Source: an uncultured Collinsella sp.
GTDB lineage: Bacteria > Actinomycetota > Coriobacteriia > Coriobacteriales > Coriobacteriaceae
Assembly: GCA_900546455.1 (NCBI GenBank)
Contig: URCS01000001.1
Coordinates: 1-64,000 of the forward strand
Length of the DNA stretch: 64,000 nucleotides
Direction of reading: 5' to 3'
The notes beneath the pieces are model-generated. The model was not told the origin of the DNA and did not search any database. It worked only from the letters and a program-made list of their open reading frames with translations. Below, one piece after another: positions 8,966 through 18,942 of this stretch. Position numbers and translations under genes: made by a program. Within the stretch, counting starts at the first letter, position 1. Every line of letters begins with the position of its first letter.

Positions 8966-10069
8966 TTATTGCATTGCGTAGGGCGAAAGCATGGCACGTT
9001 GCGAGCAGCTCGCAAACCAAACCGACACGAGCGCAAACATAAATCCGTTGGCAAAACCGTTGGCAAACTGCATCGCGCCGCGCTTCCACCACAGCAGGCT
9101 GCGGTGCAGCACGCCGTCCGAGAGCACCATGAACAGGCCCATGGCAAACGGAATAAAGCACATCACGGCAAAGGCCGAGAACACGCCCGAGATGGCCGAT
9201 AGCACCAAAAACGGCGCCACGATGCCCATCAGGTAAAAACCGGTACGGGCCTTGCCTTCCAGGCGCTCGGCCTCAACATGGGCCCGACCGACCAGATCAC
9301 CGCCAGAGGCGCCGTTGGTGCCGGCGTGACCCATGCCGCCAATACGGACCTCGTCGCCATCGTGCGTGCCGGCGGGAAACTCAATCGTCTGCTCGGAGGT
9401 CACACGGGTTCGCCCGCTGCCGCCGCAATCGGGACAGGGGTCGGCGACGACCTTACCGGAGCCACCGCACTCAGGGCAGACAGACTGGAACGTGCCGGCA
9501 CCAAACAGAAAGGACAGGTCGACATCGATGTGGCCGCGACCGCCGCAGCTCGGACAGGTATGTGCATGCTCGGACGAAACAGAGCCCGAACCGCCGCAGT
9601 GACCACAGGTATCGAAGCGCGTATAGCGGACGGTCTTGCGGGCACCGCCCTTGGCCTCCTTGGCGTCGAGCTTAATATCGACGACCACGTTGGCGCCGTT
9701 CTCGGGATTATAGGCAGCCTGCCCGCGACGCGGCTGACCCCAGGCGCCACCAAAGGGAAAGCCGCCCTCAAAGGGATTGCCGTAGCCCGCGCTGCCGGCG
9801 TAACCGCCGCCATAGGGCGAAGCCGTGGGAGCGCCGGCAAAGGGATTGCCCGAGCGCATGGCGTCGTAGCGCGCACGCTTCTGCTCGTCCGAAAGCACAG
9901 CATAGGCCTCGGAAACCTCTTTGAACTTTTCCTCGGCATCCGGTTCTTTGTTGACGTCCGGATGGAGCTTGCGGGCCTTTTGCTGGAAGGCTTTCTGTAT
10001 ATCACGCGAGGTGGCGTCCTTGGAGACACCCAAAATCTCGTAGTAATCTTTTTCGTTCATCGTCGCCAT
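8966..10069 (-). CDS. DnaJ-like protein with a C-terminal membrane domain
   Basis: The 367 residues run as follows: J domain (5-70, HPD at 36-38), Gly/Phe/Tyr-rich linker (73-120), a short beta segment, four zinc motifs ([32 protein letters not shown]) at 155-220, and a brief C-terminal domain ending at [10 protein letters not shown]. The second substrate-binding domain and dimerisation region of normal DnaJ are absent. In their place lie about three hydrophobic segments (about 278-316 and 338-355). The likely result is a membrane-anchored Hsp40 that could recruit DnaK to the membrane; this is inference. The ATG at 10069 has AGGAGG nine bases upstream. It follows hemW in the same direction. 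Confidence 0.85.
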   Translation of the reverse strand: MATMNEKDYYEILGVSKDATSRDIQKAFQQKARKLHPDVNKEPDAEEKFKEVSEAYAVLSDEQKRARYDAMRSGNPFAGAPTASPYGGGYAGSAGYGNPFEGGFPFGGAWGQPRRGQAAYNPENGANVVVDIKLDAKEAKGGARKTVRYTRFDTCGHCGGSGSVSSEHAHTCPSCGGRGHIDVDLSFLFGAGTFQSVCPECGGSGKVVADPCPDCGGSGRTRVTSEQTIEFPAGTHDGDEVRIGGMGHAGTNGASGGDLVGRAHVEAERLEGKARTGFYLMGIVAPFLVLSAISGVFSAFAVMCFIPFAMGLFMVLSDGVLHRSLLWWKRGAMQFANGFANGFMFALVSVWFASCSQRAMLSPYAMQ

Positions 10070-10127
10070 GCGCGGCAACCTCCTGCTCACAGCAGCGTAT
10101 ATATTGCGGTAATTCTACCCGAGCGGC

Positions 10128-11360
10128 CTAGGCTAGACCCCAAAACAGCTCGAACAGCACATTTCCATCGAGCCAGCCCAAGTGAGTGGGCGCTAAACGA
10201 GCACGGACGCGACCTGCGATAACGTCTTTCGAGGTGACGCGCCCCGCATGTCCTTCAATATGATCGGGCACCCAGGTGGCAAGGTCCAACTCGACCGCAC
10301 GGTCGCAGGCCGCCGCCAACTCATCTGCAGCGATCACGCTTGCCGAGCGAACCAACAGATCGGGCCCAATGCCACGCGTCATGCGACAGGCAAGCATCAA
10401 ATCCTCGGCCGCCGCCTCGCGCTGCGACAGATACTCGGCATCAAACGTCGTCGCGGCATCGTCGCGTTGCACCAAGCGCACGCGATACGCATCGCCGCGA
10501 GCAAGCACGTCGGGAAACAGCCCGGCCAAGCGATCGAAATCCTCGGCGTCGAGCATACCGGCGGCAGAGCGGCCCAAACCCAGATAGCCCTGTCCGGTCC
10601 AATAGGCAATGTTGTGGGCGCACTCATGGCCGTCGAGCGCGTAGCTTGCCACCTCATACGGGTGATAGCCGGCCGCACTCAGGCGCTCACGCGCCGCATC
10701 CATGCATGCAGCCTGAAAATCCTCGTCGGGCTCGAGCGACTCGTCGCGACACGCCACGCGATAGAGCGGCGTGCCCTCCTCGAGCGTGAGCGGGTACACC
10801 GACACATGATGCGGCGCCGCCGCCAACACGCCATCGAGTGTGCGCTGCCAGCTTAGGTCGGTCTGCCCGGGAAGGCCGCACATCAGGTCGCACGACACGA
10901 CAAGCCCAGCGTCCTTGACCGTCGTGATGGCAGCGAGCGCCCGATCGGCATCGTGAATGCGGCCGATGGCGGTAAGTTCGGCGTTATCGAGCGTTTGCAC
11001 GCCCAGAGAGACGCGCGTGACACCCACCCCGGCAAGCGCAGTGGCAAGCTCTGCGGTCAGCGATTCGGGATTGGCCTCGCAGGTAAACTCAACAGGCTTG
11101 CACCACGCAGAGATACGCCGGGCAAATTCTACCAAACGCTCCCCCGCCAGCGACGGCGTGCCGCCGCCAACATAGACGGTGCGGATCTGTGCAAGCGCGC
11201 CTGCGTCGCCAAAAGCATCGAGGCGCGCATACAACTGCTCAAAATAGGTATCGAGCGCAACGCTCATGTTGCACGGAGCAAAACTGCGTGAGTCAAAGTC
11301 ACAGTACCGGCATTTTTGGGCGCAAAACGGCACATGCACGTACAGCGCGGTAACGGCCAC
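10128..11360 (-). CDS. hemW: Radical SAM family heme chaperone HemW
   Basis: HemW is a coproporphyrinogen dehydrogenase-like radical SAM protein now regarded as a heme chaperone rather than HemN. The 410-residue protein has the N-terminal motif YVHVPFCAQKCRYCDF, with cysteines spaced CxxxCxxC plus a following Cys-free F. VYVGGGTPS and the HemN C-terminal domain follow. HemN-specific N-terminal residues are absent. A GTG at 11360 with GGAGG seven bases ahead begins three bases after the dusB stop. hemW beside lepA is a very common bacterial order; here dusB sits between them. Confidence 0.93.
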   Translation of the reverse strand: MAVTALYVHVPFCAQKCRYCDFDSRSFAPCNMSVALDTYFEQLYARLDAFGDAGALAQIRTVYVGGGTPSLAGERLVEFARRISAWCKPVEFTCEANPESLTAELATALAGVGVTRVSLGVQTLDNAELTAIGRIHDADRALAAITTVKDAGLVVSCDLMCGLPGQTDLSWQRTLDGVLAAAPHHVSVYPLTLEEGTPLYRVACRDESLEPDEDFQAACMDAARERLSAAGYHPYEVASYALDGHECAHNIAYWTGQGYLGLGRSAAGMLDAEDFDRLAGLFPDVLARGDAYRVRLVQRDDAATTFDAEYLSQREAAAEDLMLACRMTRGIGPDLLVRSASVIAADELAAACDRAVELDLATWVPDHIEGHAGRVTSKDVIAGRVRARLAPTHLGWLDGNVLFELFWGLA

Positions 11361-11362
11361 CG

Positions 11363-12406
11363 TTAGGCCTCCAACGGATGAGCGGGCACCGACTCGCCGG
11401 CGGCAAGTGCGGCCTCACAGGCCACCACATCGTGCTCGATATCATCGACCAGTGCCATGAACTCCTCGTATGTGGAGCAACGCACCACCTGAGCGCGCCA
11501 GGCGGCAGCATGGGGCATGCCCTTTAGATACCAGCTTGCGTACGTGCGGGCACGCGACATGAGCGGCAACAGCTCGTGCGTGAGCGTCAGGTGCTCGCGC
11601 AGGGCATCCAGGCGCTCAACCGAGGAGCGAGAAGGAACCGGCATGCCATCGAGTGCAAGGGCTCGGGCATCGTCGAACACCCATGGATTGCCGTAGATGC
11701 CGCGCGCGATAAACACCGCGCTGGCACCCGAGCTTTGCAGATGCTCAGCAGCGTCCTCTGCCGAGAACACATCGCCCGAACCGATAACGGGAATCTCGAC
11801 GGCGTCGGCCACCTCATCGACGACCGACCAATCGGCCTGGCCCGTATAGAGCTGCGTGGCGCAGCGACCATGTACCGCCACCGCGGCGGCCCCTGCTCCC
11901 TCAAGCATCTGAGCAAACGTCGCGGCGTTGCGGTCTTCGGCGTAAAAGCCCTTACGGATTTTTACGGTCACGGGCACATGCGCCGCGCCCACCGCCGCCT
12001 CGACGATCTGCTCGGCCAGATCGGGAGTGCGCATAAGCGCCGAGCCCTCGCCCTTGGTGACGACCTTGCGAGCCGGGCAGGCCATGTTGATATCGATCAG
12101 CGACAGGCGATCGCCCACACGCTCCTCGACGGCAGCAACAGCGCTCGCAAACTGATCGGGCTTGGAGCCAAAGAGCTGCACGCAGATCTGCTGCTCCTCA
12201 TCGGCCGGCAGTACCAGGCGCCACGTCTTATTGCTGGCATAGGCAAGGCCCGCCACGCTCACCATCTCGCTATAGGCAAGATGGGCACCGCGACGGCGGC
12301 ACATGATGCGATAGGCAGGATCGGTCACGCCCGCCATGGGAGCCATAAGGAACGGCTGCTCGGCATAGGCGCCAAGCAACCGCTTGCTGTATTCAGAAAG
12401 TGCCAT
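11363..12406 (-). CDS. dusB: tRNA-dihydrouridine synthase (DusB type)
   Basis: This FMN enzyme reduces uridines in the tRNA D loop. The 347 residues form a TIM barrel opening with PFLMAPMAGVTDPAYR. The catalytic-cysteine motif NMACPARKV and the KIRKGF phosphate loop follow. VAVHGR and VIGSGDVFS complete the FMN site. The C-terminal part is the helical tRNA-binding domain. It starts four bases after the lepA stop and ends three bases before hemW, so the three genes are very likely one transcript. Confidence 0.93.
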   Translation of the reverse strand: MALSEYSKRLLGAYAEQPFLMAPMAGVTDPAYRIMCRRRGAHLAYSEMVSVAGLAYASNKTWRLVLPADEEQQICVQLFGSKPDQFASAVAAVEERVGDRLSLIDINMACPARKVVTKGEGSALMRTPDLAEQIVEAAVGAAHVPVTVKIRKGFYAEDRNAATFAQMLEGAGAAAVAVHGRCATQLYTGQADWSVVDEVADAVEIPVIGSGDVFSAEDAAEHLQSSGASAVFIARGIYGNPWVFDDARALALDGMPVPSRSSVERLDALREHLTLTHELLPLMSRARTYASWYLKGMPHAAAWRAQVVRCSTYEEFMALVDDIEHDVVACEAALAAGESVPAHPLEA

Positions 12407-12410
12407 GGAC

Positions 12411-14222
12411 CTACTCGTCCACCTTGAGAATCGCCATAAAGGCCTCCTGCGGAACCTCGACCGAGCCGATGGCCTTCATGCGCTTTTTGCCCTCTTTCTG
12501 CTTCTCGAGCAGCTTGCGCTTTCGCGAGATATCGCCGCCATAACACTTGGCCAGCACGTCCTTGCGGCGCGCTTTGACGGTAGAGCGGGCAATGATCTTG
12601 TTGCCGATGGCGCCCTGGATAGGCACCTCGAACAGCTGGCGCGGAATGATTTCCTTGAGCTTGTCGCACAGACCGCGGGCCAGGCCATAAGCCTTATCCT
12701 TGTGCACGATAAACGACAGCGCGTCCACCTCGTCGCCCGAAAGCAGGATGTCGAGCTTGACGAGCTCGGAGGGGCGATATTCGTTGAACTCGTAGTCGAG
12801 CGAGGCGTAACCCTTGGTGCGGCTCTTGAGCTGGTCAAAAAAGTCCAGAATGAGCTCGGCAAGCGGCATGTCGAAACGCATCTCGACCGATTTGCTCGTG
12901 AGATGGATCATGTCGGTTGTAATGCCGCGATGCTCGATAGCGAGCTGCATGACGGCACCCGTATACTCGGGCGGACAGATAATCTTGGCCTTGAGGTAGG
13001 GCTCCTCGATGCGCTCGATGCGCGTAGCCTCGGGCAGATCCTGCGGGCTGCGAACATCAATCATCTCGCCGTCGGTCTTGTAGACGTGATAGTCCACCGA
13101 AGGGCTCGTGGCAATCAGGTCCAGGTTGAACTCGCGCTCCAGGCGCTCCTTGACGACCTCCATATGCAGCAGGCCCAAGAAGCCAACGCGGAAACCAAAG
13201 CCGAGCGCCACCGAAGTCTCGGGCTCCCACACCAACGACGGGTCGTTGACATGCAGCTTATCGAGCGCGTCACGCAGGTTCTCGTAGTCCTTGTTATCGA
13301 TCGGGAACAGGCCCGTATAGACCATGGGCTTAGCCTCGCGGTAACCGGGAAGCGGCTCGGGGCAGGGGTTCGACGCCCAGGTAAGGGTGTCGCCCACGCG
13401 AACGGCCTCGGGGTCCTTCAGGCCCGTGACCACGTATCCGACCTCGCCGACCGTCAGCGCGTCGACCGGCGTCTCGGCGGGACGCTTGACGCCCACGCCA
13501 TCGACCAAAAAGTCGCCCTTTGCCTGCATCATGCGCAAGGTATCGCCCTTTTTGATGGAGCCGTCAAAGATGCGCACCGTGGCGACGACGCCACGATACT
13601 CGTCGAAGTATGAATCCAGAATGAGTGCCTTGAGCGGCGCATTCGCATCGCCCTTGGGCGGAGAGATCAGAAAGACAATGGACTCCAGCAGATCGTGGAT
13701 GCCCTCGCCGGTCTTGCCCGAGACACACACGGCATCATCGGCAGGGATCGCCAGGTCATCCTCGATCTCGGTCTTAACCTCGTCGGGATGAGCCGAGGGC
13801 AGGTCGATCTTGTTGATGGCCGGCACAATGTCCAGATTGGCGTTCATGGCAAGCGTCGCGTTGGAGACGGTCTGTGCCTCGACGCCCTGTGTGGCGTCGA
13901 CAACGAGCACCGCGCCCTCACAGGCTGCCAGCGAGCGCGAGACCTCATAGGTAAAGTCCACGTGGCCCGGCGTATCGATCAGATTGAACTGATACGTCTC
14001 GCCATCGTCGGCGTCATAGGACACGCGAACGGCATTGGACTTGATCGTGATGCCGCGCTCGCGCTCGATATCCATGGTGTCGAGCAGCTGCGACTCCATG
14101 TCGCGCTCGTCGACGGTATGGGTGAGCTCGAGAATGCGGTCACTGATCGTGGACTTGCCATGGTCGATGTGCGCAACAATCGAGAAGTTGCGGATGTGGG
14201 AAATGTCAATTGAAGTATTCAT
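12411..14222 (-). CDS. lepA: Elongation factor 4 (LepA)
   Basis: LepA is a ribosome-dependent GTPase implicated in back-translocation and 30S biogenesis. The 603-residue product has G1 [10 protein letters not shown]3 DTPGHVDF and G4 NKIDLP, the EF-G-like domains, and the LepA-specific C-terminal domain ([24 protein letters not shown] region). The ATG at 14222 is preferred to the longer frame because it gives the family N-terminus. No good ribosome site is seen. The rpsT terminator ends only about 25 bases upstream, so the promoter must be very close or expression depends on read-through. Confidence 0.96.
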   Translation of the reverse strand: MNTSIDISHIRNFSIVAHIDHGKSTISDRILELTHTVDERDMESQLLDTMDIERERGITIKSNAVRVSYDADDGETYQFNLIDTPGHVDFTYEVSRSLAACEGAVLVVDATQGVEAQTVSNATLAMNANLDIVPAINKIDLPSAHPDEVKTEIEDDLAIPADDAVCVSGKTGEGIHDLLESIVFLISPPKGDANAPLKALILDSYFDEYRGVVATVRIFDGSIKKGDTLRMMQAKGDFLVDGVGVKRPAETPVDALTVGEVGYVVTGLKDPEAVRVGDTLTWASNPCPEPLPGYREAKPMVYTGLFPIDNKDYENLRDALDKLHVNDPSLVWEPETSVALGFGFRVGFLGLLHMEVVKERLEREFNLDLIATSPSVDYHVYKTDGEMIDVRSPQDLPEATRIERIEEPYLKAKIICPPEYTGAVMQLAIEHRGITTDMIHLTSKSVEMRFDMPLAELILDFFDQLKSRTKGYASLDYEFNEYRPSELVKLDILLSGDEVDALSFIVHKDKAYGLARGLCDKLKEIIPRQLFEVPIQGAIGNKIIARSTVKARRKDVLAKCYGGDISRKRKLLEKQKEGKKRMKAIGSVEVPQEAFMAILKVDE

Positions 14223-14247
14223 GCGGACTATCTTACCCGAGCGGTAC

Positions 14248-14284
14248 AAAAAATGGAGCCTGTTCCATAAAACAGGCTCCATTT
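14248..14284 (-). terminator. Rho-independent terminator after rpsT
   Basis: A perfect 14-bp stem (AAATGGAGCCTGTT paired with AACAGGCTCCATTT) with a six-base loop is followed on the minus strand by six T residues. It lies about 35 bases after the rpsT stop and just before lepA. The mirror side also has an A/T edge, so some activity on the plus strand is possible. Confidence 0.88.
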
Positions 14285-14318
14285 ATGCGCGTAATCTGTG
14301 TGGTGTGAAATTTACAAC

Positions 14319-14585
14319 TTAAGCGTTGATGCTGTTCACGAGCTTGGCAAGACCGGACTTGCGGTTGGAAGCCTGGTTCTTGTGGATAACATGCTTGGCG
14401 GCAGCCATGTCGAGACGCTTGGTGACGGTCTTGAGGGCAGCCTGGGCCTTCTCGGCGTCGCCCTCGGCGACGGCGGACTGGACGTGCTTGGTCAGCGTCT
14501 TGAGCTCGGACTTGACAGCCTTGTTACGCATGCGAGCTGCCTCATTGGTGCGGATACGCTTCTTCTGAGACTTGATGTTTGCCAC
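14319..14585 (-). CDS. rpsT: 30S ribosomal protein S20
   Basis: S20 is a helical 16S rRNA binder of the small subunit body. The 88-residue product starts (V/M)[25 protein letters not shown] in family style and ends [21 protein letters not shown]; only short stretches need matching to recognise it. The start is a GTG at 14585 with AAAGGA nine bases ahead, because no ATG is in position. It is monocistronic: its own -10 candidate lies upstream and a strong terminator follows. Confidence 0.96.
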   Translation of the reverse strand: MANIKSQKKRIRTNEAARMRNKAVKSELKTLTKHVQSAVAEGDAEKAQAALKTVTKRLDMAAAKHVIHKNQASNRKSGLAKLVNSINA

Positions 14586-14660
14586 TTCTGGAGTTCCTTT
14601 CGAGTTCCTTGCAAAAAATGTATGACACCTCTGAGACACGGTGAGGTCATGCAAGCGCCT

Positions 14661-14666
14661 ACTATA
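14661..14666 (-). promoter_or_regulatory. Candidate rpsT promoter -10 (extended)
   Basis: On the minus strand TGC-TATAGT forms an extended -10 box about 75 bases before the rpsT GTG, in the gap between holA and rpsT. A convincing -35 is not seen at 17 bases, which is tolerated with extended -10 promoters. Confidence 0.5.
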
Positions 14667-14718
14667 GCACGCTCCCCCTCAAAGGGATAGAACGAATTTG
14701 TCAAATAGGCAGGTATCA

Positions 14719-15681
14719 TCACGATTTTCTCAAGATGTTCGTAATCCAGAGCAAAAGCGCGGCCTCAGAATCGGCCGAACCCTTGAGCGCGAGCTCTACA
14801 TCGACCGCCCCCTCGAGCGCCGCGACGAGCTCTGCCATCGAAAAGCGACGTGCCCAGGTCAAGTGATTCTTGACCTGCCAGGACTGGAGCTTGAGCGTTG
14901 CGGCCAGCTCACGACCCTGTCCGCGCGCATCGAGCGCCTTGGCGACGATAAGCTCGCGGATGCGGCCGCACAGCAACGTGTAAGTCCACACGTAGCTCTT
15001 GGCGGGCAATAGATTGAAAAGCTCGAGCGAGCGTCGCATGTCACGTGCCGAGACCGCATTGAGAAAGTCCCAGGGTTGAACCTCGGCCGTACGTACAATC
15101 CAGCGCTCAACGTCGGTAAGCTCAATCTGGGGCGCCTCGACCATCTGGGCAAGCTTAGCCAAGTCGTTATCGAGCATGCGAGTGTTCTCGCCCGAACGCG
15201 AGACGAGCTCCTCGGCGGCCGCCGTCGAGATCGACTTGCCGCGCTGCGTCGCCATCTGCTGCACGCGACGCGGTAGCTCCCAGCGTTTGGTGCCGGAGCA
15301 ATCGATCACGGCCTTCTTATCGATCTTGGCGATCGCCTTATACAGGCGTGTGTTCTTGGCAAGCGAGTCGGCAATGATGAGGCAGACCGTTGTGGGGCTG
15401 GGACTCGCCAAATACTCGACAAGCGGCTCCGAGACCGCCTTGGCGAGCTTTGAACAGCCGTCAAGGATTACCAGGCGAAACTCGCTGCCCATCGGAAAGG
15501 TGTTAAGCGATCCGATAATCGACTCGATATCGGGGTCTTTGGTCATATCGCGCTCGTCGAGGTTGAACTCGACCATGCCCGTCTTTTCCAGACGCGCTTT
15601 CATACGCGAGACGGCGTGATCGCGCTTGACGCCGTCGGTACCGACGATCAGATATGCCGGCAGCAGACCGGTTTCGGACAT
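14719..15681 (-). CDS. holA: DNA polymerase III subunit delta
   Basis: The delta subunit is part of the clamp loader and opens the beta sliding clamp. The 320-residue protein begins MSETGLLPAYLIVGTDG and follows the HolA pattern: an AAA+-like N-terminal domain without a P-loop, motif LVILDGCSKLAKAVSEPL, KRWELPRRVQQMA, and a C-terminal helical collar domain ending LLLWITNILRKS. The ATG at 15681 has GGGAGG six bases ahead. holA downstream of comEC is frequent in Gram-positive and actinobacterial genomes. Confidence 0.92.
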   Translation of the reverse strand: MSETGLLPAYLIVGTDGVKRDHAVSRMKARLEKTGMVEFNLDERDMTKDPDIESIIGSLNTFPMGSEFRLVILDGCSKLAKAVSEPLVEYLASPSPTTVCLIIADSLAKNTRLYKAIAKIDKKAVIDCSGTKRWELPRRVQQMATQRGKSISTAAAEELVSRSGENTRMLDNDLAKLAQMVEAPQIELTDVERWIVRTAEVQPWDFLNAVSARDMRRSLELFNLLPAKSYVWTYTLLCGRIRELIVAKALDARGQGRELAATLKLQSWQVKNHLTWARRFSMAELVAALEGAVDVELALKGSADSEAALLLWITNILRKS

Positions 15682-15759
15682 TGCGCTCCCCTCCCGCAGG
15701 CCTTCGTATTCGCTCCGTGCCATTCTAGCCCAGGGGCCCACCACACGCCAACGATGTCG

Positions 15760-18063
15760 TCACGGTTGCTGGCATCGCATCGCAAAGCCATTCGCAGTCG
15801 GCGTGACGGTAATGTCGCCGTGTTCGATAGTGCACGCGAACACGGCGCCCGCTTCCTTAACGGCATCGATGCAGGCATCGGACGGATGGCCGTATCGATT
15901 CCCTTCGCCCGCACTCGCGAGGGAAAGCTCGGGCTTCAGGACGTCCAGCAACTCATCATCGACTGAAACCTTAGAGCCGTGATGCCCAAGTTTAAGTACG
16001 TCGATATCCCCCACCTCCTGCACGAATTCCCGTTCTTGGTCGATCTCGGCATCACCGGTGAGGAGCATACGCAGGCCCTTGCCTTCCTGAACATATGAGA
16101 GCAGCAGGACAAGCGAGTCCTCATTTCCCTCACCATCCACGGACTCGAATGGCCACATCACGCGGGCGCAAAATGAGCCGATATCGACCGTATCCCCACG
16201 GCGCACCTGCCGATACTCCACGCCAGGTCGGTTCAATACCTCGGCAGGAGCATCCTCCAGCGCATCCGCCGCCACGGCAATCGTACCGACCGGAAACTGT
16301 TCGAGCACGGCAGGCAGACCACCCCAGTGATCCTCATCCCAATGCGTCACAAAGACGGCATCGATATGGTGCACGTTATTGCGAACCAACGCCGCCACCA
16401 CGCGCTCGTCGAGCCCGCAGTCGACGAGTGCCACTGCACCGCCCTGGCGGATAAGAATCGCATCGGCCTGGCCCACATCGAGCACCGTCACAGAAGGCGG
16501 AGCGAATCGATCCCAGTAGACGTACGGAATCGCAGCCAGGAACACCAGACATGCAAGCCCCACCGCCACAGGACGTGCACGGGGACGCGGCCACCAGACC
16601 AGCAGCACCGCCAGCAAACACGGCACTAGATAAATCCACATGCTATCGGGCGGCACGCTCACGGATGCACCCGGCACGGCGGCAAACAGCTGCTCGAAGA
16701 ACAGCGCGCAACGGGAGGCAATCATGGGCACAACGAGCGCCCAAGTCCGCAACGGTGCCACGAGCGAAAAGGGAACCAGCACGATCGACACGGCAAGCAG
16801 TACGCTCACCACCGGACCGATGACCGCATTTGCCAGCGGAGCAATGAGCGAGAACGTACCGAAGGCAGGAATGGTAATGGGAAGTGTCGCCAGTTGCGAG
16901 CACAGCGTGACGGAAAGCATGCTGGCAACGTCTGATGGCACACCCAGCTCACCCAAAGCGTAGGTCGCATAGGGGCAAAAGCACAGAATGGCTAAGACGC
17001 TGGCACATGAAAGCTGAAAACCCATCTCGAACAGCACCGTCGGCCGCAGTAGCACAAAGATGGACATGGTAACAAAGAGTGCCGATGCGCCGTGCCGGCG
17101 ACGCCCCGCGCCGTTTACGACAAGCGTCGCGAACACCATGCAGCACGCGCGCACGGCCGAGGGAGACGCGCCCGTAAAGGCAGCGTAGCCCACAAGCGTT
17201 ATCGCCAATATCGCCCGCTGAAGACCACGTGAACACCGAGTCTTTTGCAATACGCCCTCGATTACAAACCCCACGATAGCCAAATGGCTGCCCGAGACGG
17301 CGATAAGATGCGCCGTTCCCGTCACCGAAAACCAATCGCCAGCCGACTGGGCGCGCAGCTCGGACGAACGACCACAGACGACACCGGCTATGAGCGCACG
17401 CGCCAGGTCGGTCGCAGGCGCGATGGACGCAAGCAGCCCATTTCGCAGCCGAAGCAGCGGGCCCGGAGAGCCCTCATCGACCGGCACAATCCGAACGGCT
17501 TGAACCTTGCGCACCTCGCCTCGGAGCACACGCGATCGTCCATACGCATCGTTCTCAAAACGTGAAACGCGACCGATAACACGCATGTGCGCCCCGACCC
17601 TGAGCTCGCGGTCACACGATAGGCGAACCGTTGCCAAGTTCTTGCCGTCCGCGCGTGCCTCGCAGGTATAGGAATACACGTCGTCGTTTATGGATGGATC
17701 ACCCTGCACGACAAACTCGAGGCTGCTTGCCGCTCGAGCGTCGAGCGCCTTCGAGGCGCTTAGCGCGCCCACAGCCCACCACGCCGAGACGACCGCTCCC
17801 GCCACGAGACCGACGGACGCGGCATACAGCCACCGCTTCCAAGGGGCAAGCCGCGCACAAAATTGAGCCAGCACAACGAATACCGCCGCCGCAACGGGAA
17901 TGGCCCATAGCAGCCCGACCGCCGGCGCCTGCTCCCTCAGCAGCACATCAGCGGCCACGTTGAGCACCAAGGCGCAGCTCATGCACACGCCGGCACACAG
18001 AGCCATCGTCCACGGCATCAAGGGCCGCGGAGGCATCACATGCTCGCGCTCTGTCGCACTCAT
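15760..18063 (-). CDS. comEC: DNA internalization protein ComEC/Rec2
   Basis: ComEC is the polytopic channel that carries transforming single-stranded DNA across the membrane. The roughly 767-residue product shows an N-terminal membrane segment pair and OB-fold region. A competence domain of many hydrophobic helices follows (residues about 210-480, including TGTAHLIAVSGSHLAIVG). A C-terminal metallo-beta-lactamase-like domain has THWDEDHWGG and LGHHGS. The ATG at 18063 overlaps the comEA stop (ATGA), so the two are translationally coupled. The reading frame appears intact. Confidence 0.95.
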   Translation of the reverse strand: MSATEREHVMPPRPLMPWTMALCAGVCMSCALVLNVAADVLLREQAPAVGLLWAIPVAAAVFVVLAQFCARLAPWKRWLYAASVGLVAGAVVSAWWAVGALSASKALDARAASSLEFVVQGDPSINDDVYSYTCEARADGKNLATVRLSCDRELRVGAHMRVIGRVSRFENDAYGRSRVLRGEVRKVQAVRIVPVDEGSPGPLLRLRNGLLASIAPATDLARALIAGVVCGRSSELRAQSAGDWFSVTGTAHLIAVSGSHLAIVGFVIEGVLQKTRCSRGLQRAILAITLVGYAAFTGASPSAVRACCMVFATLVVNGAGRRRHGASALFVTMSIFVLLRPTVLFEMGFQLSCASVLAILCFCPYATYALGELGVPSDVASMLSVTLCSQLATLPITIPAFGTFSLIAPLANAVIGPVVSVLLAVSIVLVPFSLVAPLRTWALVVPMIASRCALFFEQLFAAVPGASVSVPPDSMWIYLVPCLLAVLLVWWPRPRARPVAVGLACLVFLAAIPYVYWDRFAPPSVTVLDVGQADAILIRQGGAVALVDCGLDERVVAALVRNNVHHIDAVFVTHWDEDHWGGLPAVLEQFPVGTIAVAADALEDAPAEVLNRPGVEYRQVRRGDTVDIGSFCARVMWPFESVDGEGNEDSLVLLLSYVQEGKGLRMLLTGDAEIDQEREFVQEVGDIDVLKLGHHGSKVSVDDELLDVLKPELSLASAGEGNRYGHPSDACIDAVKEAGAVFACTIEHGDITVTPTANGFAMRCQQP

Positions 18064-18773
18064 ACGCAGATGCAATCTTTGATTTTGGCAAGCTTCTTCT
18101 CGCCGATCCCCGACACACGCATCAGATCGTCAACCGAGGCAAAAGCACCGTTCTTTGTACGCTCATCGATAATCGACTGGGCCATGGAGGGGCCGATGCC
18201 CGAGAGCGTCTGCAGCTCTGCCGCACTTGCCGTATTGATGTTTACTAGGCCTGTTGCGCCACTCACGCCCGATGATGCGGAAGCCCCACCATCAACACCG
18301 GCTTCCGAAATGGACGCCTGCTGTTCCCCTACCGTTGGAACGTGAATTTTTTGTCCATCAGTGACCTTAGATGCCCGATTGAGCCCCGTAACGTCTGCCT
18401 CGGGCGCCAGCCCGCCGGCGGCATCAATCGCCTGAGCCACCCGAGCGCCGTCCTTGAGCCGATATACGCCGGGCGACACAACGGCGCCATCAACATCGAC
18501 ATAAACCTCTGCCGCGGCAGAAGCCTTTGTCGAAGAACCTTCGGATGTCTTTCCGCTTGAGGCATCACCGGATCCCGGCTCCACCAACGAGCCCGAACCG
18601 TCAGTGCGCTCAAACGACACGCCACCGGAACCACCGCCAAGGTTCGCCATCGCCAGTCCACTCGCCATCGCAATGACGACCAGTATCGCCATCACCACTG
18701 CCTTATGACCGAGTAGCTTGTCCGCCAAGCGGTCCATCCGTTTGACCCGTTCGTGTTGTTCGCGCTGCGCCAT
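18060..18773 (-). CDS. comEA: Competence DNA receptor ComEA
   Basis: ComEA is a membrane-anchored DNA-binding protein that hands DNA to ComEC. The 237-residue product has a single N-terminal transmembrane helix (about 28-50), a Ser/Gly-rich linker, a SLBB domain (VYVDVDGAVVSPGVYRL) and a C-terminal helix-hairpin-helix pair with VNINTASAAELQTLSGIG and MRVSGIGEKKLAKIK. The ATG at 18773 has GGGAGG seven bases upstream. A 20-bp element at 18849-18868 is almost identical to one before the yraN-comM-dprA operon, suggesting joint competence control. Confidence 0.94.
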   Translation of the reverse strand: MAQREQHERVKRMDRLADKLLGHKAVVMAILVVIAMASGLAMANLGGGSGGVSFERTDGSGSLVEPGSGDASSGKTSEGSSTKASAAAEVYVDVDGAVVSPGVYRLKDGARVAQAIDAAGGLAPEADVTGLNRASKVTDGQKIHVPTVGEQQASISEAGVDGGASASSGVSGATGLVNINTASAAELQTLSGIGPSMAQSIIDERTKNGAFASVDDLMRVSGIGEKKLAKIKDCICV

Positions 18774-18848
18774 AGCAAAACCTCCCAACAACATCGTGTC
18801 AGGAAAAGAGTCCTGCAACAGCCATTCTCCAAAACCGGTTTTCGCGGT

Positions 18849-18868
18849 CAAACCAAAAGCCGACCAAA
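18849..18868 (-). promoter_or_regulatory. Candidate competence regulatory element upstream of comEA
   Basis: The minus strand reads TTTGGTCGGCTTTTGGTTTG. It contains the direct repeat TTTTGGT-CGGC-TTTTGGT with an 11-base period if one base before the box is included. The same box with one change (C to T on the plus strand) occurs at 47411-47430, upstream of yraN-comM-dprA. The distances to the first start codons are 76 and 72 bases. Direct repeats one helical turn apart are typical of activator sites. The binding protein is unknown. Confidence 0.55.
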
Positions 18869-18942
18869 ACCTTGCGAAATACTGTCCATTTATTCAGGCA
18901 CACGTCAGCAAATGAACACTTAGCCGCAAAATGCCCAGATAG

